64,000 bases of DNA from Miscanthus floridulus (lineage: Eukaryota > Streptophyta > Magnoliopsida > Poales > Poaceae). The notes beneath the pieces were generated by a model. The model did not search any database, was not told the DNA's origin, and worked only from the letters and a program-made list of their open reading frames with translations. Each line of letters starts with the position of its first letter. The first letter of the stretch is position 1. The translations under genes were made by a program, and so were the position numbers. Below are positions 31,301-43,396 of this stretch, in pieces. The stretch lies in contig NC_089597.1 of the NCBI RefSeq assembly GCF_019320115.1, positions 121,940,951-122,004,950 on the forward strand, given 5' to 3'.

Positions 31301-34300
31301 TGTAACCCCCTGGTGTTACGAGCTTGTTTAGCGCCGCGATTTAGGCCTAAGTAAAAATTTTTGAAACAGGTTTCTCGGATTTTGATTTAAAACACACTTG
31401 ATGTGATAAATGAATCCTGGGTGACTCAGTTTTGTGGACTCGAATCAACACCAAGTTAAATTGCTCAGTGCGTAAAGATATTTAGGAATGCCAGATAATG
31501 GTTCTAGCAATTAAATAGCGAATAGTTTGTTCTATTAGATTAAGCATGAAAAGCAACTTTTATAAATAAAATAAAATACATTAATAAATAGAACGATATA
31601 TATATATATAGCTTTTGAATCTAATTTAAATTCGAGCTTTGTTGAGGCTAATCTCATGTTGGCTAGCCGTGTCGGGACGTGGTCTGCGTGCAGGGTCTTG
31701 TCGTCGCTGTAGCTTGTACTGCGCTGGCCACGCACTGCATTGCTCCGTCCGTCGTCTTGCTGCTGTGGCTGGCCGAGGCCTGCGGCACTGCTGCCGTCCT
31801 GGTCGCTTGAATACGGTGGTGCGTTTCCCGCTCTGAATCAATCATTGGATTTATTCGCGTCGCGCCGCGTTGTCGGGCCCCGTCGCTGGGTCACTGCTCT
31901 CTCTCCCTCGCGTCCTTTCTCGCGTTTTAAAGAAAGTTGGTCAGGCTGTTGCTGCCATGTACTGCTTTGTTTGCATTTTCCCCAGGAGAGCACGTGGTTC
32001 TGTCCTTGCCACGCCGTGTCCTTTCACTTCCCTATGCGCACGTTGGTGCGCCGCTGCCGGCCACGCCATGCCGTCCTGTCTTGCCCCCGTGTCAGTGTGC
32101 TGGCCGCACCTACGACGTTTGCCTCCCTTGCTAGCGTCTTATCCATAATTAAAGGGTGCACGTGGTCCTACTTCTGCCTCAGCCCGTGTGATGACACCGA
32201 TGTGACCATGCCGAGTAGACCGGGCCACTCCATGCTGCTGCTGCTGCCCTACCCTTACTTCTTGAGGATGCCGAGCTGCTGCTCTCGCTCTGCTTTTTCC
32301 TAGCCTCCATCCGTTCTTCCTCTCTTTATTGTGCCGCCGGACCACGGCCGTCACGCCCGCCCGTCGTCTCTCCCCTTTCCCCCTCGTGCATGCGTGTCTT
32401 CCTTTCCCCACACTGGAGTCGCTGCCCCAGCTCCTGCTCGCCAGTCTGGTCTGCGTCGTCCTTCTGTGCCCGCCGCAACCGCAGCGCTGCCCCTCCTTTC
32501 TCCTCTCCGTTGTTTGCCTCGTGCCGATGTCACCGTGCCGTGCCAACCGCTCGACGCGCCGGACCCACTGCTCCACGGCGCTGCCCTCCTAGGCACCTTC
32601 TCCGCACGCGCAGCTCCGTGTTGCCACGCGTGTTTCCACCCCGCTTCTCCCCCGCACTGTCGTGCATCGCATCACCACTGCCTTTTCTGTGCCGCAGCGC
32701 CGCACCCTTCCCTGCTCCTTCGCCGCTGTTCAGTCACCCTGCCTCCCTGTGAGCACGCCTAGGCTTGGGTTGCCGGGCGCAGCTCTGCCTCGCCGTACCG
32801 CCAGACAGAGAATCTCGCAGGGGTCGACTCTTGGTCACGCCCTCCTCTCCGGTCCCGCCTGCTCCTGCGCCTCCCTCCCGACGCCGTCCACATTAGGAGC
32901 CCCCGATGCTGCCGAGTCGCGTTGTCACACATCACTGATGCCGTCGTGGGGCTCCGCCTTCAGCGCCTGGTCCACCGGTGTCGAAGGGCTGCCCTCGCCA
33001 GCCGTCGTGCCACAACCACCCATCGGTGCACTGTGATCGCCCTCGCTGCCCTGCGCATCGCCTTCGTCGGTCGTCGTTCAATTCCTCTGCCCTGCGCTGC
33101 TCTGTTTCAAGGTAGCCAATGGACTTAAGGGTAAATAGTGATAAAGTAAGGGCCTAGGTGCGATAATATTGACTCACAGGAATAGTAGAAACGGAAGCAT
33201 ATTAATAGGTAGAAACGTGGGGTCCGCATGGGTAGGTTTGTGGGCCGCTCGCCCTGCGCCTCCGCGGCCGCGGCCTGCTCCGCATCCTGCCTGGGCCGTT
33301 CGCGTCGTGAATAGGCCACACACGCAGCGTGCTCTATGGGCCGGTCATGTGCCGCTGGGCCACGCTTGACCAGTTGGCCGCGTGTGCCTGTGGGCCGTCC
33401 GTTATCAGCGCGCCTGTGGGCTGGGCTAAAGCGCCGGTCATGGGCCACGGTGTGGCCGCGCGTTCGCTAGGCCAATTTTGATGGCCGTTGGCTCTCTCTT
33501 TCGTTTCTAAAGCATTTGTTAAGTTAGTTTTGAAAATAAACTTGTAAAATTCATAGTAAATCATAGAAAAATCGTAAAAATGCCAAACCAATTTTGTTGA
33601 GTTCCTAAAATCATGATCTACCTAGTAGTGTATTTTATTCACATAGACTAGGTATGTTTTTAGGGTTGCTCTAATTATTTTAAAATGCTTAATATTGTTA
33701 AAGGTGAACTCGTAGGAATTTTCGTGATAAATCGGTGATAGTGTTGATTCTAAAAATTTTACAGTAAATTACTAATATTGTTAGCTACTCACTGTAATTT
33801 CTATAGCACCAGAATAATTAGTTTGCTAGATAGATAATGATGCCCTATCTCCAACAATGATTAAATTGATAGAATAAAATAAAGAAACAACTTGGATTTG
33901 TATAACTAAAACATTTGTTGGGAAGTAACACCTTATTCGACAACATGGATATATAGCCTACGTACGGTCGTCGTTAGAACTAGCTCGTTAACTTAAAAGA
34001 CGTAAATCGTATTTTATAAGTTACTATTGCAGTTGATTAATTACATCTTTGCATTGCATCGCATTGCATATCATAATAGGGACGTCATGATGGAAAGCTA
34101 ACTTCTAATTATATTTTATCCTAGCAAGCCTCGGTGCATAACCCCTATTTTTCTACACTTTAAATTATATTTGCGCATTATGTTTTTAGGAGTTGAATGA
34201 AACCAACTTGCATAAATATCTCTTTATCCTATGAGTCTTACTAGTATGATAGGATCGTGTAGAATGCTATGCTACAGGACTCCGATAGAAGTCGAGTGAT

Positions 34301-35103
34301 TGCCTGTCACTCGTGAGATATAGGAAAATATATTATTGTATTATTATCACTTGAAAAATATAAATGTGGAAATAAAAAAATGGTGACTGGGTAGGGATAT
34401 GGTTACTCAGGGTTTTATTTCCCCCTGTTGTAGGTGACAGGTGGATGCTAGATCTGACTCTTGTGTGTGGATTCCTCCTAGTAGGCTCAGAGATGATTTC
34501 CTTTACGTTGCGATCATAGTTTTTATTTATAACCCTCACTAAATATTTTTATAAATGAAAGTCTTATAATCTGTTGTCATAGTTTAGATACTAATGCTTC
34601 ATCATGTCATGAATATATATTCATTTTCGCTGTAATCCTGATCACATGTGTTATATTCTGCTGTTAAATTAAATTGTTCATAACTCTGATAACATGCTCA
34701 TATTTTTCTATTATAATTAGTAAATGTTGTATTAAAAGTGATGTAAGAAATGGTTAATAATGATGTAAGCTTTATTCTCTCATTGTGATCCTGATGGAAA
34801 AATATGGATTTTCGGGTTCTCCCCTAGGGTGTGCCCGATGGAATTGCGTAATTTGGTGTTCTCCCTTGAGTGCTTAGTGTCTAATGGAAGACGAGCACTC
34901 CTGGGAGGCTTTGGATTAGGCGGTTCTACCACAGTATGCTTGATTGTGCATCATCAATCTGCTTGACCAGAACAAAGGACCAAACTAAGGAGACCGAAGA
35001 CCAAACCCTTGGTTCTTCAATTCTCCATGCTATTTCAGGACCGAAAAGATCGAATGAGCCGTCGCTACAAACCGAACCTCTAACCCCTAGTTAGAATGTC
35101 ACA
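31301..35103 (+). repeat. Probable solo LTR of a Ty3/gypsy element
   Basis: It starts TGTAACCCCCTGGTGTTACG and ends AGAATGTCACA, and has the same layout as the 4-kb LTR at 5940: an AT-rich start, a CT- and GC-rich block (31640-33130) with spurious frames, then a long AT-rich part. No gag or pol is attached on either side. The flanking five bases (GTATG left, AATAT right) do not match, so it may be the product of recombination between elements, or one end may be misplaced. Confidence 0.6.
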
Positions 35104-35212
35104 AATATATAATCTGTAAAAATAACTAAACATATGCTTACCATTTATGGCTTCTTGGTTGGAATCCTAAATGGCCTGTAAGACAGAAAGCACAGTTACT
35201 TAGGCCATGTTT

Positions 35213-35400
35213 GGATTCACTATCTCATAATAGTTATCTGGCTAATGGCTCATTATCTGATTTGGGTCAGCTAGTGGGATAGTTGTTATCTAAAGCACAA
35301 GCTAACAATTAGCTAGTCTATTATCTACCTGTTTGGATCTAAAAGAGATAATTATTAGCAGATAATTACTACGCATAAGGACCCGAATCCAAACAGGACC
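35213..35400. mobile_element. Tourist-like MITE with TTA target duplication
   Basis: It starts GGCCATGTTTGGATTC and ends GAATCCAAACAGGACC; TTA flanks it at 35210-35212 and 35401-35403. The 188-bp element is non-coding, with TTATCT/AGATAA motifs in both orientations. Confidence 0.9.
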
Positions 35401-35403
35401 TTA

Positions 35404-35865
35404 GAAAGTCGATGATATTTCATGGTCAGATAATAATGGAGAATTTCTGGTTGGCTAGTGTCTAAGACGGATAATACCAATAATGAGAGGAAAATGCACA
35501 ATATTAATATGGTTGGTGATATCTTCATGACCATATATAAACTATTAAAATTTATCATTTTATTTCTCTCATCTAATCAGTACTACGAAAATTAAAAATT
35601 CCAATAAGGAGCACCTGTATATTTTTAATTATATATCACATAAAAACAGTCCTCTAATCCAACAAGGAAAAAGAATTAGAAAAACAGAAAATAAACACAA
35701 GGTCAGCGACGTGGTTTGGAGCCTGGGCCAGTGGGCCTAGACAGACACGGAAACACCTCGACCAGAACCCAAAACGCAAAAGCACAGGAGCATCCAGGCC
35801 TGGTCCACGCCCATGCAAATCTATACAGTAGTTCAGTAGAGATGTCACGAGAGGTGTCGCGTAGA
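35404..35865. other. No gene seen
   Basis: AT-rich spacer and a short GC-rich stretch (35700-35800) without supported coding content. Confidence 0.4.
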
Positions 35866-36500
35866 GGTGTTTGGCTAATAAAAAAAAGTAAATTATAGAA
35901 TGCGTTAGTAATTTGTAAGATAAATTTATTAAGCTTAATTAATTCGGTGTTATCATATATTTACTGTAGCATTAAGGTTGGATAATGAGCTGGCTCGGCT
36001 CGTTCTGGCTCGTTAAGATAACGAACTAGCTCGGCTCGGCTTGTTATCCTGACAAGCCAGAAAGCCAGCTTGGCTCGGCTCGTTAAAAGCTCGAGCTGGC
36101 TCGTTAAGCTCGTAAGCCAGGTATAAAAAATACATAAAATATAATATTTGCATTTATCTAAAGTTTGAGAATAATAATAATATAAAAGAAATGCATCTAG
36201 ACCAGTTACCAGTTAATTTATAGGGTCTAGACTAGTTATCAGTCAATTGTAAAATGCAAGACATGAAGTAATACAAAAACTAATACAAGTTTTGATACTT
36301 TTTTTTTTAAAAGCTTGGCTCGTTTAGCTCTCGAGCGGCTCGCGAGCTGGCTCGAGTTGGCTCGTTATAGCTAACGAGCTAAAATCTTGGCTCGGCTCGG
36401 CTCGTTATCATAATGAGCCGAGCCGAGCCAGCCACGAGCCGAGCGAGGCTAACGACCTTCGAGTTTTTCGTCCAGCCTTATGTAGCATTATTTATTTTTT
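35866..36500. mobile_element. MITE remnant split by a hAT insertion
   Basis: The sequence GTAAATTATAGAATGCGTTAG through AATTAATTCGGTGTTATC matches the MITE at 43245-43395 (AAATTATAGAATCCGTTAG). Its continuation is interrupted at TGTAGCAT by the hAT element at 35973-36480. No intact end is seen on the right. Confidence 0.55.
35973..36480. mobile_element. Non-autonomous hAT element with GGCTCG repeats
   Basis: Ends TAAGGTTGGATAATGAGC and (complement of the right end) TAAGGCTGGACGAAAAAC form the inverted repeat. A perfect 8-bp target duplication TGTAGCAT lies at 35965-35972 and 36481-36488, which is diagnostic for hAT. The subterminal 130 bases at each side are packed with GGCTCGGCTCG/AGCTCG motifs in opposite orientation, likely transposase-binding sites. 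No coding capacity. Confidence 0.92.
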
Positions 36501-36554
36501 TTAATTCACATTTATTACTCCATGTGTCCGCACATCCGATCCTACTAAATTTTA

Positions 36555-36732
36555 GGGGGTGTTTAGTTACCCTAAAATCTAAACTTTGGCACTATACAAA
36601 AAGAAGATTTACCGTCACATCAAACTTATGGTATATGTATGGAGTACTAAATGTTGACGAAATCAAAAACTAATTGTACAGTTTGGTGGTACTTGCAACT
36701 AAACGAGGGCTTAGTTGGGAAACTAAACACGC
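36555..36732. mobile_element. MITE with GTGTTTAGTT ends
   Basis: Left GGGGGTGTTTAGTTACC pairs with right GGGAAACTAAACACGCC. The interior (CCGTCACATCAAAC, AACTAATTGTACAGTTTGG) is related to the elements at 16140 and 42781. It ends about ten bases before the GC-rich first exon of the hAT-derived gene. Confidence 0.65.
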
Positions 36733-36739
36733 CGGTTCA

Positions 36740-36858
36740 TCCCGCTGCGCTGCGCTCAGCGCTAGCTATCGCTACAGCCGCCGCCGCCGCCTGACGCGAG
36801 GTGCCCAGGTCTTCGTCGGGCCCTCTTCGCCAGGTCTTGGACTGGTGCTTCGCCCGCG
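36740..36858 (+). other. Probable 5'UTR exon of the hAT-derived gene
   Basis: A GC-rich stretch ends in CGCG/GTGAGCACC, a good donor (36859). The acceptor TTCTTTTCAG at 38973-38982 precedes the coding exon, giving a 2.1-kb leader intron. The 5' end is approximate. Confidence 0.4.
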
Positions 36859-37123
36859 GTGAGCACCGATGGTATGCCCGCACTTCTGTTCCCTTGGTGC
36901 CGTGCGGAACCGAGCACCCAAACCCTAGCTTAAACGGACTCTGATGATCTGTTCTAGCTGTGTAGATGCGTACAACAATGGCCTTTACTCGATCCGCGCC
37001 TGTGATGTGCGATTTTGTTCAGCCATTCGCCCGAGGTCTGGGTAGGTCCTTCTGATCCATCGCGTGAGAGATCCGTCCATGGATCGTATGTCTGTTTGCA
37101 TGGATGATGGACCAGTCAACCAC

Positions 37124-37233
37124 ATACCAGGGGTGGGGTATTGTTGTGGCTCACTGTATGATTGTAAGGAGTGGAAATATACCAGGGGTGGGGTGCTGTT
37201 GTGGCTCCCTGTATGATTGTAAAGAGTGGAAAT
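37124..37233. repeat. 55-bp tandem duplication in the leader intron
   Basis: ATACCAGGGGTGGGGT and the next 39 bases, ending AGTGGAA, are present twice with a few substitutions. Confidence 0.85.
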
Positions 37234-39236
37234 GGTATATTCTCCAACATGGGGATGGCGACTCACAAAAGCTTTGGGATGGGGGAACCTTGGACGCGGG
37301 AACTCTTTCCCGCTTCGCGACAACGTTTGATTAAGTTTTAATTGTTTGCTCCTACCTCCGCGTGGCGGGTATTAAAACTAAGACGTCATGCGCCCGTGCC
37401 CCTCACGCTTCACCACTGTGAACGCATAGGGGGTCCGTGCTGCGCACGGAAGAACGTTGTTTTTGTCCTATGTAGTCATGGTGGATTTTTAAAAGCTGTT
37501 GAGCTAATCAGAACATGGTCACATGGCTAGGTTTCTTAATTGAAAAAAAGGCAGACTAGGAAGTGCTTTCTTTGGATCTATGTATGTTTACAGAGAGCAT
37601 GGGAATGGACATGCTATGCATATGGTTTACTACACTGAATACTGTTCCTGTTTATTGGCTTTGCATCCCTCAAGATCTGAATGTGGTAAATGCAGATAGT
37701 AACCTAATTGCATTGATTTGCAGTAAGCAGACTTAGGAGCTTTTGAGTTGGGATGAATATTTTTTATGCTGCTAGGCCTTATCATAATGACGTGTTTTTA
37801 TTTTTTTTCCTCTTTTGGTTAATTCTGTGTCGTTATTATTGATGCCTTGTATTTAATTTATTTTCTCTTTTTTCTTGGTGGCTCATGTTGGGCTTCAACT
37901 CTAGGCCACCTCAACTTGATAGAGACTAAAGGGCTTTGTTGTTACTATTGCATTTTTGTTTTTGGTGCTGGATGACCAATGGTAGAAGTCAACCTTCATA
38001 CTAAATTTGGCTTCCTGAATTTTAAGGTTCCCAATGACATTTGGTTTGTTTGTGCAACACATCAGATATGGTTTGAAATGTTTTTTTTTAATCACAAGAC
38101 TGCATGTACTGTAGTATTTAGTTTCCTACTTGTAAGCTTTCATTTACATGTCCTTGATTGATCCTGAGCCTTTTCCAAACTTTTCTGCACCAGTCTATAT
38201 CTTAGTACTCAATCCATAATTTTGTCATGGTAGCAAGCAATGTGGTTCCATGCAATGGTATCCTTATAATTAGATATCGTAGCAATCGCATTGTCCTAAC
38301 TAAGTTCATTTGTATTCCTTGATGAATCCATCAAGAATTGGAATCGAATCTAGAAGATAAAAGAGGTCTGTTTATTTAGCTATTTAACATATTTATTTAA
38401 TGTGCATGTGATGCAAGCAGTTTTGCGTTTTTCACCCATCAACTCTGCTGCATCAATCAGCATCTGAAAAAGCATGGCATCTCTATTGTCGTTATTACGC
38501 TTTGCCCTCTAAATATGCGTCATCAATCATTATCGCTGAAATAAAGAAATGCTGCACTAGTAGTTTTTATCCCAAGGGATAAGGAAATGCATTAATATGT
38601 AAGGTTTGTTGCAAATCATTGAACCTTCAAATTTGTAGGATTGATGTATAGACAATTTTATCCATGTTTATAATCCAATTGCACACTTCTCCTCATGGCA
38701 GCATGTTGAAAATGGCCAATTATTGAGCTTGCTTGTCATGGTTACTGTTAATTCATTGTATTGATTATCAAATATCTGTAGCCCAGGCAAAGATAGGCTT
38801 GTTATTTTTTAAATAAACAAAATCCTGCAGCAAATAATTATTGCTTTTTAAAACCATTTATTCTTGACAAGGAAGCACCTTAAGTCCTTAGCTCCTCTAG
38901 TTTATGGAATGTTCCATACATGTCTTTTGGGAATAAAACACTGTTAAACTAAATTTCCTAACAGCCTATGTTTTCTTTTCAGGATTGTGCATCAAGAATA
39001 CTTTTTGTCAAGGAGTTCACTTGAGGAATGCAAGAATTAGGATAGGCCAATTAGAATTGTTTTTTTGTTGGCATATCCTGAGTTTCGTCTGATAAGGATC
39101 CTGTCTCACCACCTGGGTCAATTTTACCAAACATTTTTGCCGCCAGCTGCCTTAACTACATACTACAAAGATCAAGGGGATTTGTCTTTGGTGGACTGCT
39201 TCTACCTTCAGTTCACACTTTTGCAGCCAGCTGCCC

Positions 39237-42221
39237 ATGGCAACCACAAAAGCAAATGCTAATGCTGTTTATTGGAATGCAAGTTCTTCTAGGCAGGGAG
39301 GCCAAACTTCAAGAGCTAGTGGTCCCCAAAATGTCTGCATAACTAATATGCAAGCAGAGCTATCATCATCGTCATCAGGCCATGGAACCAAATCATGCAG
39401 CCTCTCTGTGGACCACTCTTTGTCACATAAGCCTGAATCAGAACGCTCGATGGGAGCAACTGATAACCTGGATTCTCTTGTAGCAAATTCAATAGGCAGG
39501 CTTGTCTTTGAGGCTGGTCTTGAGCCTGATTTTGTTCACTTGCCGTCTTTTAATGGCGTGATTGATTTGCTCACCCGTGGGGTTTGGATTGCAATGCCTT
39601 CTTATGAATATATTCTGCAAGTGCAACTGAGTGAAGTTCAAAAGCGTGAAAAGGCTATGAGGCAACACTGGGAGAGAAGAGGCTGCAGTTTGATATTGGA
39701 TAGCTGGAAAAGCCGGTGTGGGAGAAGCTTCATTAGTGCTTTCGTGCATTGCAGAGAAGGGATGCTTTTTCTCAGGTCCATAGACATCTCCACAATATTT
39801 GATGATGTTGATGAGCTTGCAGCAATGGTTTGTTGTTTGATTGATGATATCGGTGTCCACAACATTGTTCAGGTCATCACCAATAATGTTTCACCACATA
39901 TGCAAGCTACAGAGCATGCTGTGCTAAAGAAACATGACCAGTCATTCATATTCACAGTATGTGCTGATCATTGCATCAATCTTCTGCTTGAGAATATAGC
40001 TGAACTGGATCACGTGAAAGATGTCCTAACGAAGGCAAGAGAAATCACGATGTTTTTGTATGGCCATGCATTACCCATGGAACTGATGAAAAAGTTCTTT
40101 TATTTTGACTCTGAGATCATAAGCAACTCTAACTTGAAATCGGTGGCTAAGTTTCTCACGCTTAAGACCCAAGTATCTCAGAGGGAAAATCTGATGAAGA
40201 TGTTTAGCTCGCCGAACTGGGTTTCCTCAGATCTGGCTTGTACAAGTCTGTCCATGCATATATGTGAGGTAGTACAAACGGATAGTGCATTTTGGAGTGC
40301 TGCTGATAATGTTTTGAAGGTTACAGGCCCACTTATCAGTGTTTTGTATAAATTGGAAAATGATAATTGTCCAGTGAGTGTCCTGTATGATGCCATGGAT
40401 AGTGCAAAAGAAGGTATAAAAAAAAATCTTGGTCATGAGCATGGTAATTACTGGCAGATGATTGATCACATATGGGACAATTATTTGCATTCCCCAATCC
40501 ATGCTGCTGGTTATGTTCTCAATCCAGGACTCTTTTACGCTGACCGGTACCGCCATGATTCTGAAATCAGCAGTGGCATCACGACCTGCATTATCTGAGT
40601 GGCTAGAAGTCATTATCATGCATTGCATGTAGCTGAACAAATGGATCTATATCAAAGAAGATCAGGTCTGTTTGATTCAGATTCAGCAATTCAGGAAGCT
40701 ACTGGAACACCTCAAGGTAAAGGCCAGTCCTGATTCACTGTGTGAACCCCTTTGATCTAAATATTTCAGGACATTTTAATTTGTACCTTTCTCCTGGTTT
40801 CCCACCTTCATAGCCTGTCTGTTATTTGATGTGATGCTCTTTTGTGTTGCTACTAAAGTGCCATTATTTCTGGTTTATCCAAACTTTAATTAAACATGTT
40901 AGATCTGGTTAGGATGCTTGAACTCCATACCAACTTAAATAGAGCAGGAGTACCATTCTCCAGTGTACAAATTGTTATGTACATGTGATATTGCCTAAGG
41001 CAGAAGTCCTGGTTCTTTCGCGCTAATGAATAATGTCATGTTCACACAACAATCTGTACAGCCACAGCTGCGCTCACCTCGCTGCCTGCCACAATTGCTC
41101 CTCTGTTCCTTTTGGCAAGTTAATGCCTTGTCATGATATATGTCCAAAGTTGCTTTCATTAAACATACCATGCATGCGTGTCTACTAATCCCAAGGTAGA
41201 CGCTAATGTTAATTAGTTAACAAAGGTTTGGGTTAAAGAAAGGCCCATGCTAATTTAAGTAAACAATAACTCAGGTTTAAATAATGCCGCGTCCACAGTC
41301 ATTAAAGCATGATGTTCAGACAAGGAGAAACAGCAGAAAAAAACTGTTTTGCTTGTCTGAAATCTCGTGTTTTATGACTGGAAGGCAGTAGACTAGTAGT
41401 TCTGCAATACCCTCCATTCCAAATTATAAGACGTTTTGGCTTTTCTATATTCATAGCTCTTGCTTCGCACCTACATATATGTTATGTCTAGATACATAGT
41501 AAAAGTTATGAATCTAAAAATGGCAAAACGTTTTATAATTTGGGACAGATGAAGTGCATTTGATATATGCTTCTATATGGTATGGTGCGAGGCCTTTGCT
41601 CCCATGATAATTTGTCTCCAGATGAAATACCGTATCTGATTTTTTTTTTGTTTCAAGTTCATGATTTGCATGTTGATACCCACTGTTGATATGCTTCGTA
41701 TTTGTTACCTTGTGTCCCTCCTTAGAAAATGACTAATGCATGTTGCCAACTAAGTTATCTTTCACCTTGCTTAAGTTACCACGTTCAACAGACGTTAGTC
41801 TGTGTGCTCTGTGTATTAAATGGTGTAGAATCAGGAATTTGTTTTGAACTGTTACAAAGAATAAAAAAAAGAATAGAATCCTACCCGTGTGATGATAATT
41901 CTGTTAAAGGAGTTGTCCTTACCTGTGTTTACCTGAAACAAATCGCAGATGTCTGGTGGGAGAGACATGGGAGTGGCACGAAGGAGCTACAATCTTTTGC
42001 TGCTCTGATCCTAGGCCAGACATGCTTCGGCGCTACTAGGTACAACCTCGACAAGAGCTTATCCGAGAGGCTGCACACTGAGAAGCGCTCCTTCGCCGAT
42101 CAAGAGGTTCCGCAACATGGAGTACATCTACTACAACCTTCGCCTCGTGAATGCAGTGCCTCGCCTGGAGGGTCCTCCTGCAGCCCGGCATGGTAAGGTC
42201 ACTGCCCAGCTGAGCGAGTGA
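39237..42221 (+). pseudogene. hAT transposase-derived gene (DUF659 and hAT dimerisation), disrupted
   Basis: Exon 39237-40716 starts MATTKANANAVYWNASSSRQ and contains a DUF659-like region (HWERRGCSLILDSWKSRCGR to VQVITNNVSPHM) and the following CADHCINLLLENI. A TGA at 40596-40598 sits where the family has arginine; the same frame then continues VARSHYHALHVAEQMDLYQR. A phase-matched intron (40717-41948) leads to VWWERHGSGTKELQSFAALI, the C-terminal hAT dimerisation motif, and to NMEYIYYNLRLVNAVPRLEG with a stop at 42219. A two-base loss near 42104-42107 shifts the frame just before this. No BED zinc finger precedes the core. A leader intron and single-gene layout suggest a domesticated transposase gene, now disabled, not a mobile copy. 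No terminal inverted repeats were found around it. Confidence 0.8.
41410..41555. mobile_element. Stowaway-like MITE in the intron of the hAT-derived gene
   Basis: CCCTCCATTCCAAATTATAA and ACGTTTT at the left pair with AAAACGTTTTATAATTTGGG and ACAGATGAAGT at the right. TA precedes the left end. About 145 bp, within the 1.2-kb intron. Confidence 0.75.
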
Positions 42222-42780
42222 GCGACTGGGTGTCGGCATAGCACACCCCCTGCTCGCCCCTGGTGGCGCGAACCGGTTTGTGCCGCGGGACGCTGCTGTC
42301 TGTCTTTACATACCGTGCTGGGCCTTTCCAACAATTTGGAGGCCTGGGAAACCTGTGTTGTTAAACCTTAGTTTTTTTTTGGCGGGATGGTTAAGTTTCA
42401 TGTGAGGTTGGATAATTTAAGTACATGAGGAAATGGTTTTGCTGACTAATGACGGTTTGTGTGTTTGTTTTAAATTAAAAACGGTCATCTCTGGTTTTTG
42501 AACCCCTGACGACTGGTTGGTTGTGCGTATTGACTCGTGGAATTGCATACTCCTACTGTAGTTCAGTGAGCCGCGGTACTGGCAGTTATGGCCGTCGCAG
42601 CAGCCAGCAGCGGCATGGAGCAGTTGTAGCTTGTGTGCTTTTGGGCGGCGTGCCCACGCCTGTTTTCTAGCTCTGCTAGTCTGCTTGGCCTTTGCCCCCT
42701 GCTCGTCCCAGCGTCGTCGCAGACTCGCAGCTCTGGCTTCGATTGCATCCATACCATTACTCCCGTCGGAACGAATTGAA
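42222..42780. other. No gene seen; 3' flank of the hAT-derived gene
   Basis: The first part would be the 3'UTR. The rest is spacer without recognised structure. Confidence 0.4.
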
Positions 42781-43015
42781 GCGCGTGTTTAGTTCCAACC
42801 TCAAATTCTTAAAAAGTGCTACAGTATTTATCTCATTGAATCTTGCGCTACGTACATGAAGCATTAAATATAGACGAAAAAAACTAATTATACAGTTTGG
42901 TTAAAAATTACGAGACGAACATTTTGAACCTAATTAGTCAATAATTAAACACTAATTACCAAATAAAAATGAAAGTACTAAGTTACCCCAAATTTCCAAA
43001 TTCACCAAACACGCG
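42781..43015. mobile_element. MITE with CGCGTGTTTAG ends
   Basis: Left GCGCGTGTTTAGTTCC and right CACCAAACACGCG are inverted. The interior (AACTAATTATACAGTTTGG, ACGAGACGAACATTTTGAACC) belongs to the same MITE group as 16140-16381. Confidence 0.75.
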
Positions 43016-43244
43016 GGAATTGCTGCTGCGCCGGCAGGCCGGCCGGCGACAATGGCAGCCGCATGCTGCGTCGTGCCAGGACCTGCACCCGTGCACAGTA
43101 GTGGGCGAGTTGCTCTAGCTAGTGTCGGAGTGTCCTGCCTAGTGGATGGGAGTGGTTGCATTTGCTGTGCCCCAACAACTTCCACTGATGGGACGTCAAA
43201 AGTGTCATGGCCTTGTGTAGTTGAAAGTTTTAGTGTGCCACGTT

Positions 43245-43395
43245 GGGCCGTTCGGATATTAATAAAACAAATAAATTATAGAATCCGTTAGTAAACAGCG
43301 AGGCAGATTTATTAAACCTAATTAATTTATTATTAGCATATATGTTACTATAGCACTTTATTGTCAAATCATGTACTAATTAGGTTTAAAAGAAG
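43245..43395. mobile_element. MITE fragment
   Basis: Starts GGGCCGTTCGGATATTA and shares AATTATAGAATCCGTTAG and AACCTAATTAATTTATTATTAG with the remnant at 35866. It ends where the foldback element begins, so it lacks a right terminus. Confidence 0.55.
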
Positions 43396-43396
43396 G

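Noticed and set aside
31740..33128. Cys/Pro-rich frames up to 187 codons
   Set aside because: They sit in the CT-rich block of a solo LTR and show no domain or splice structure.
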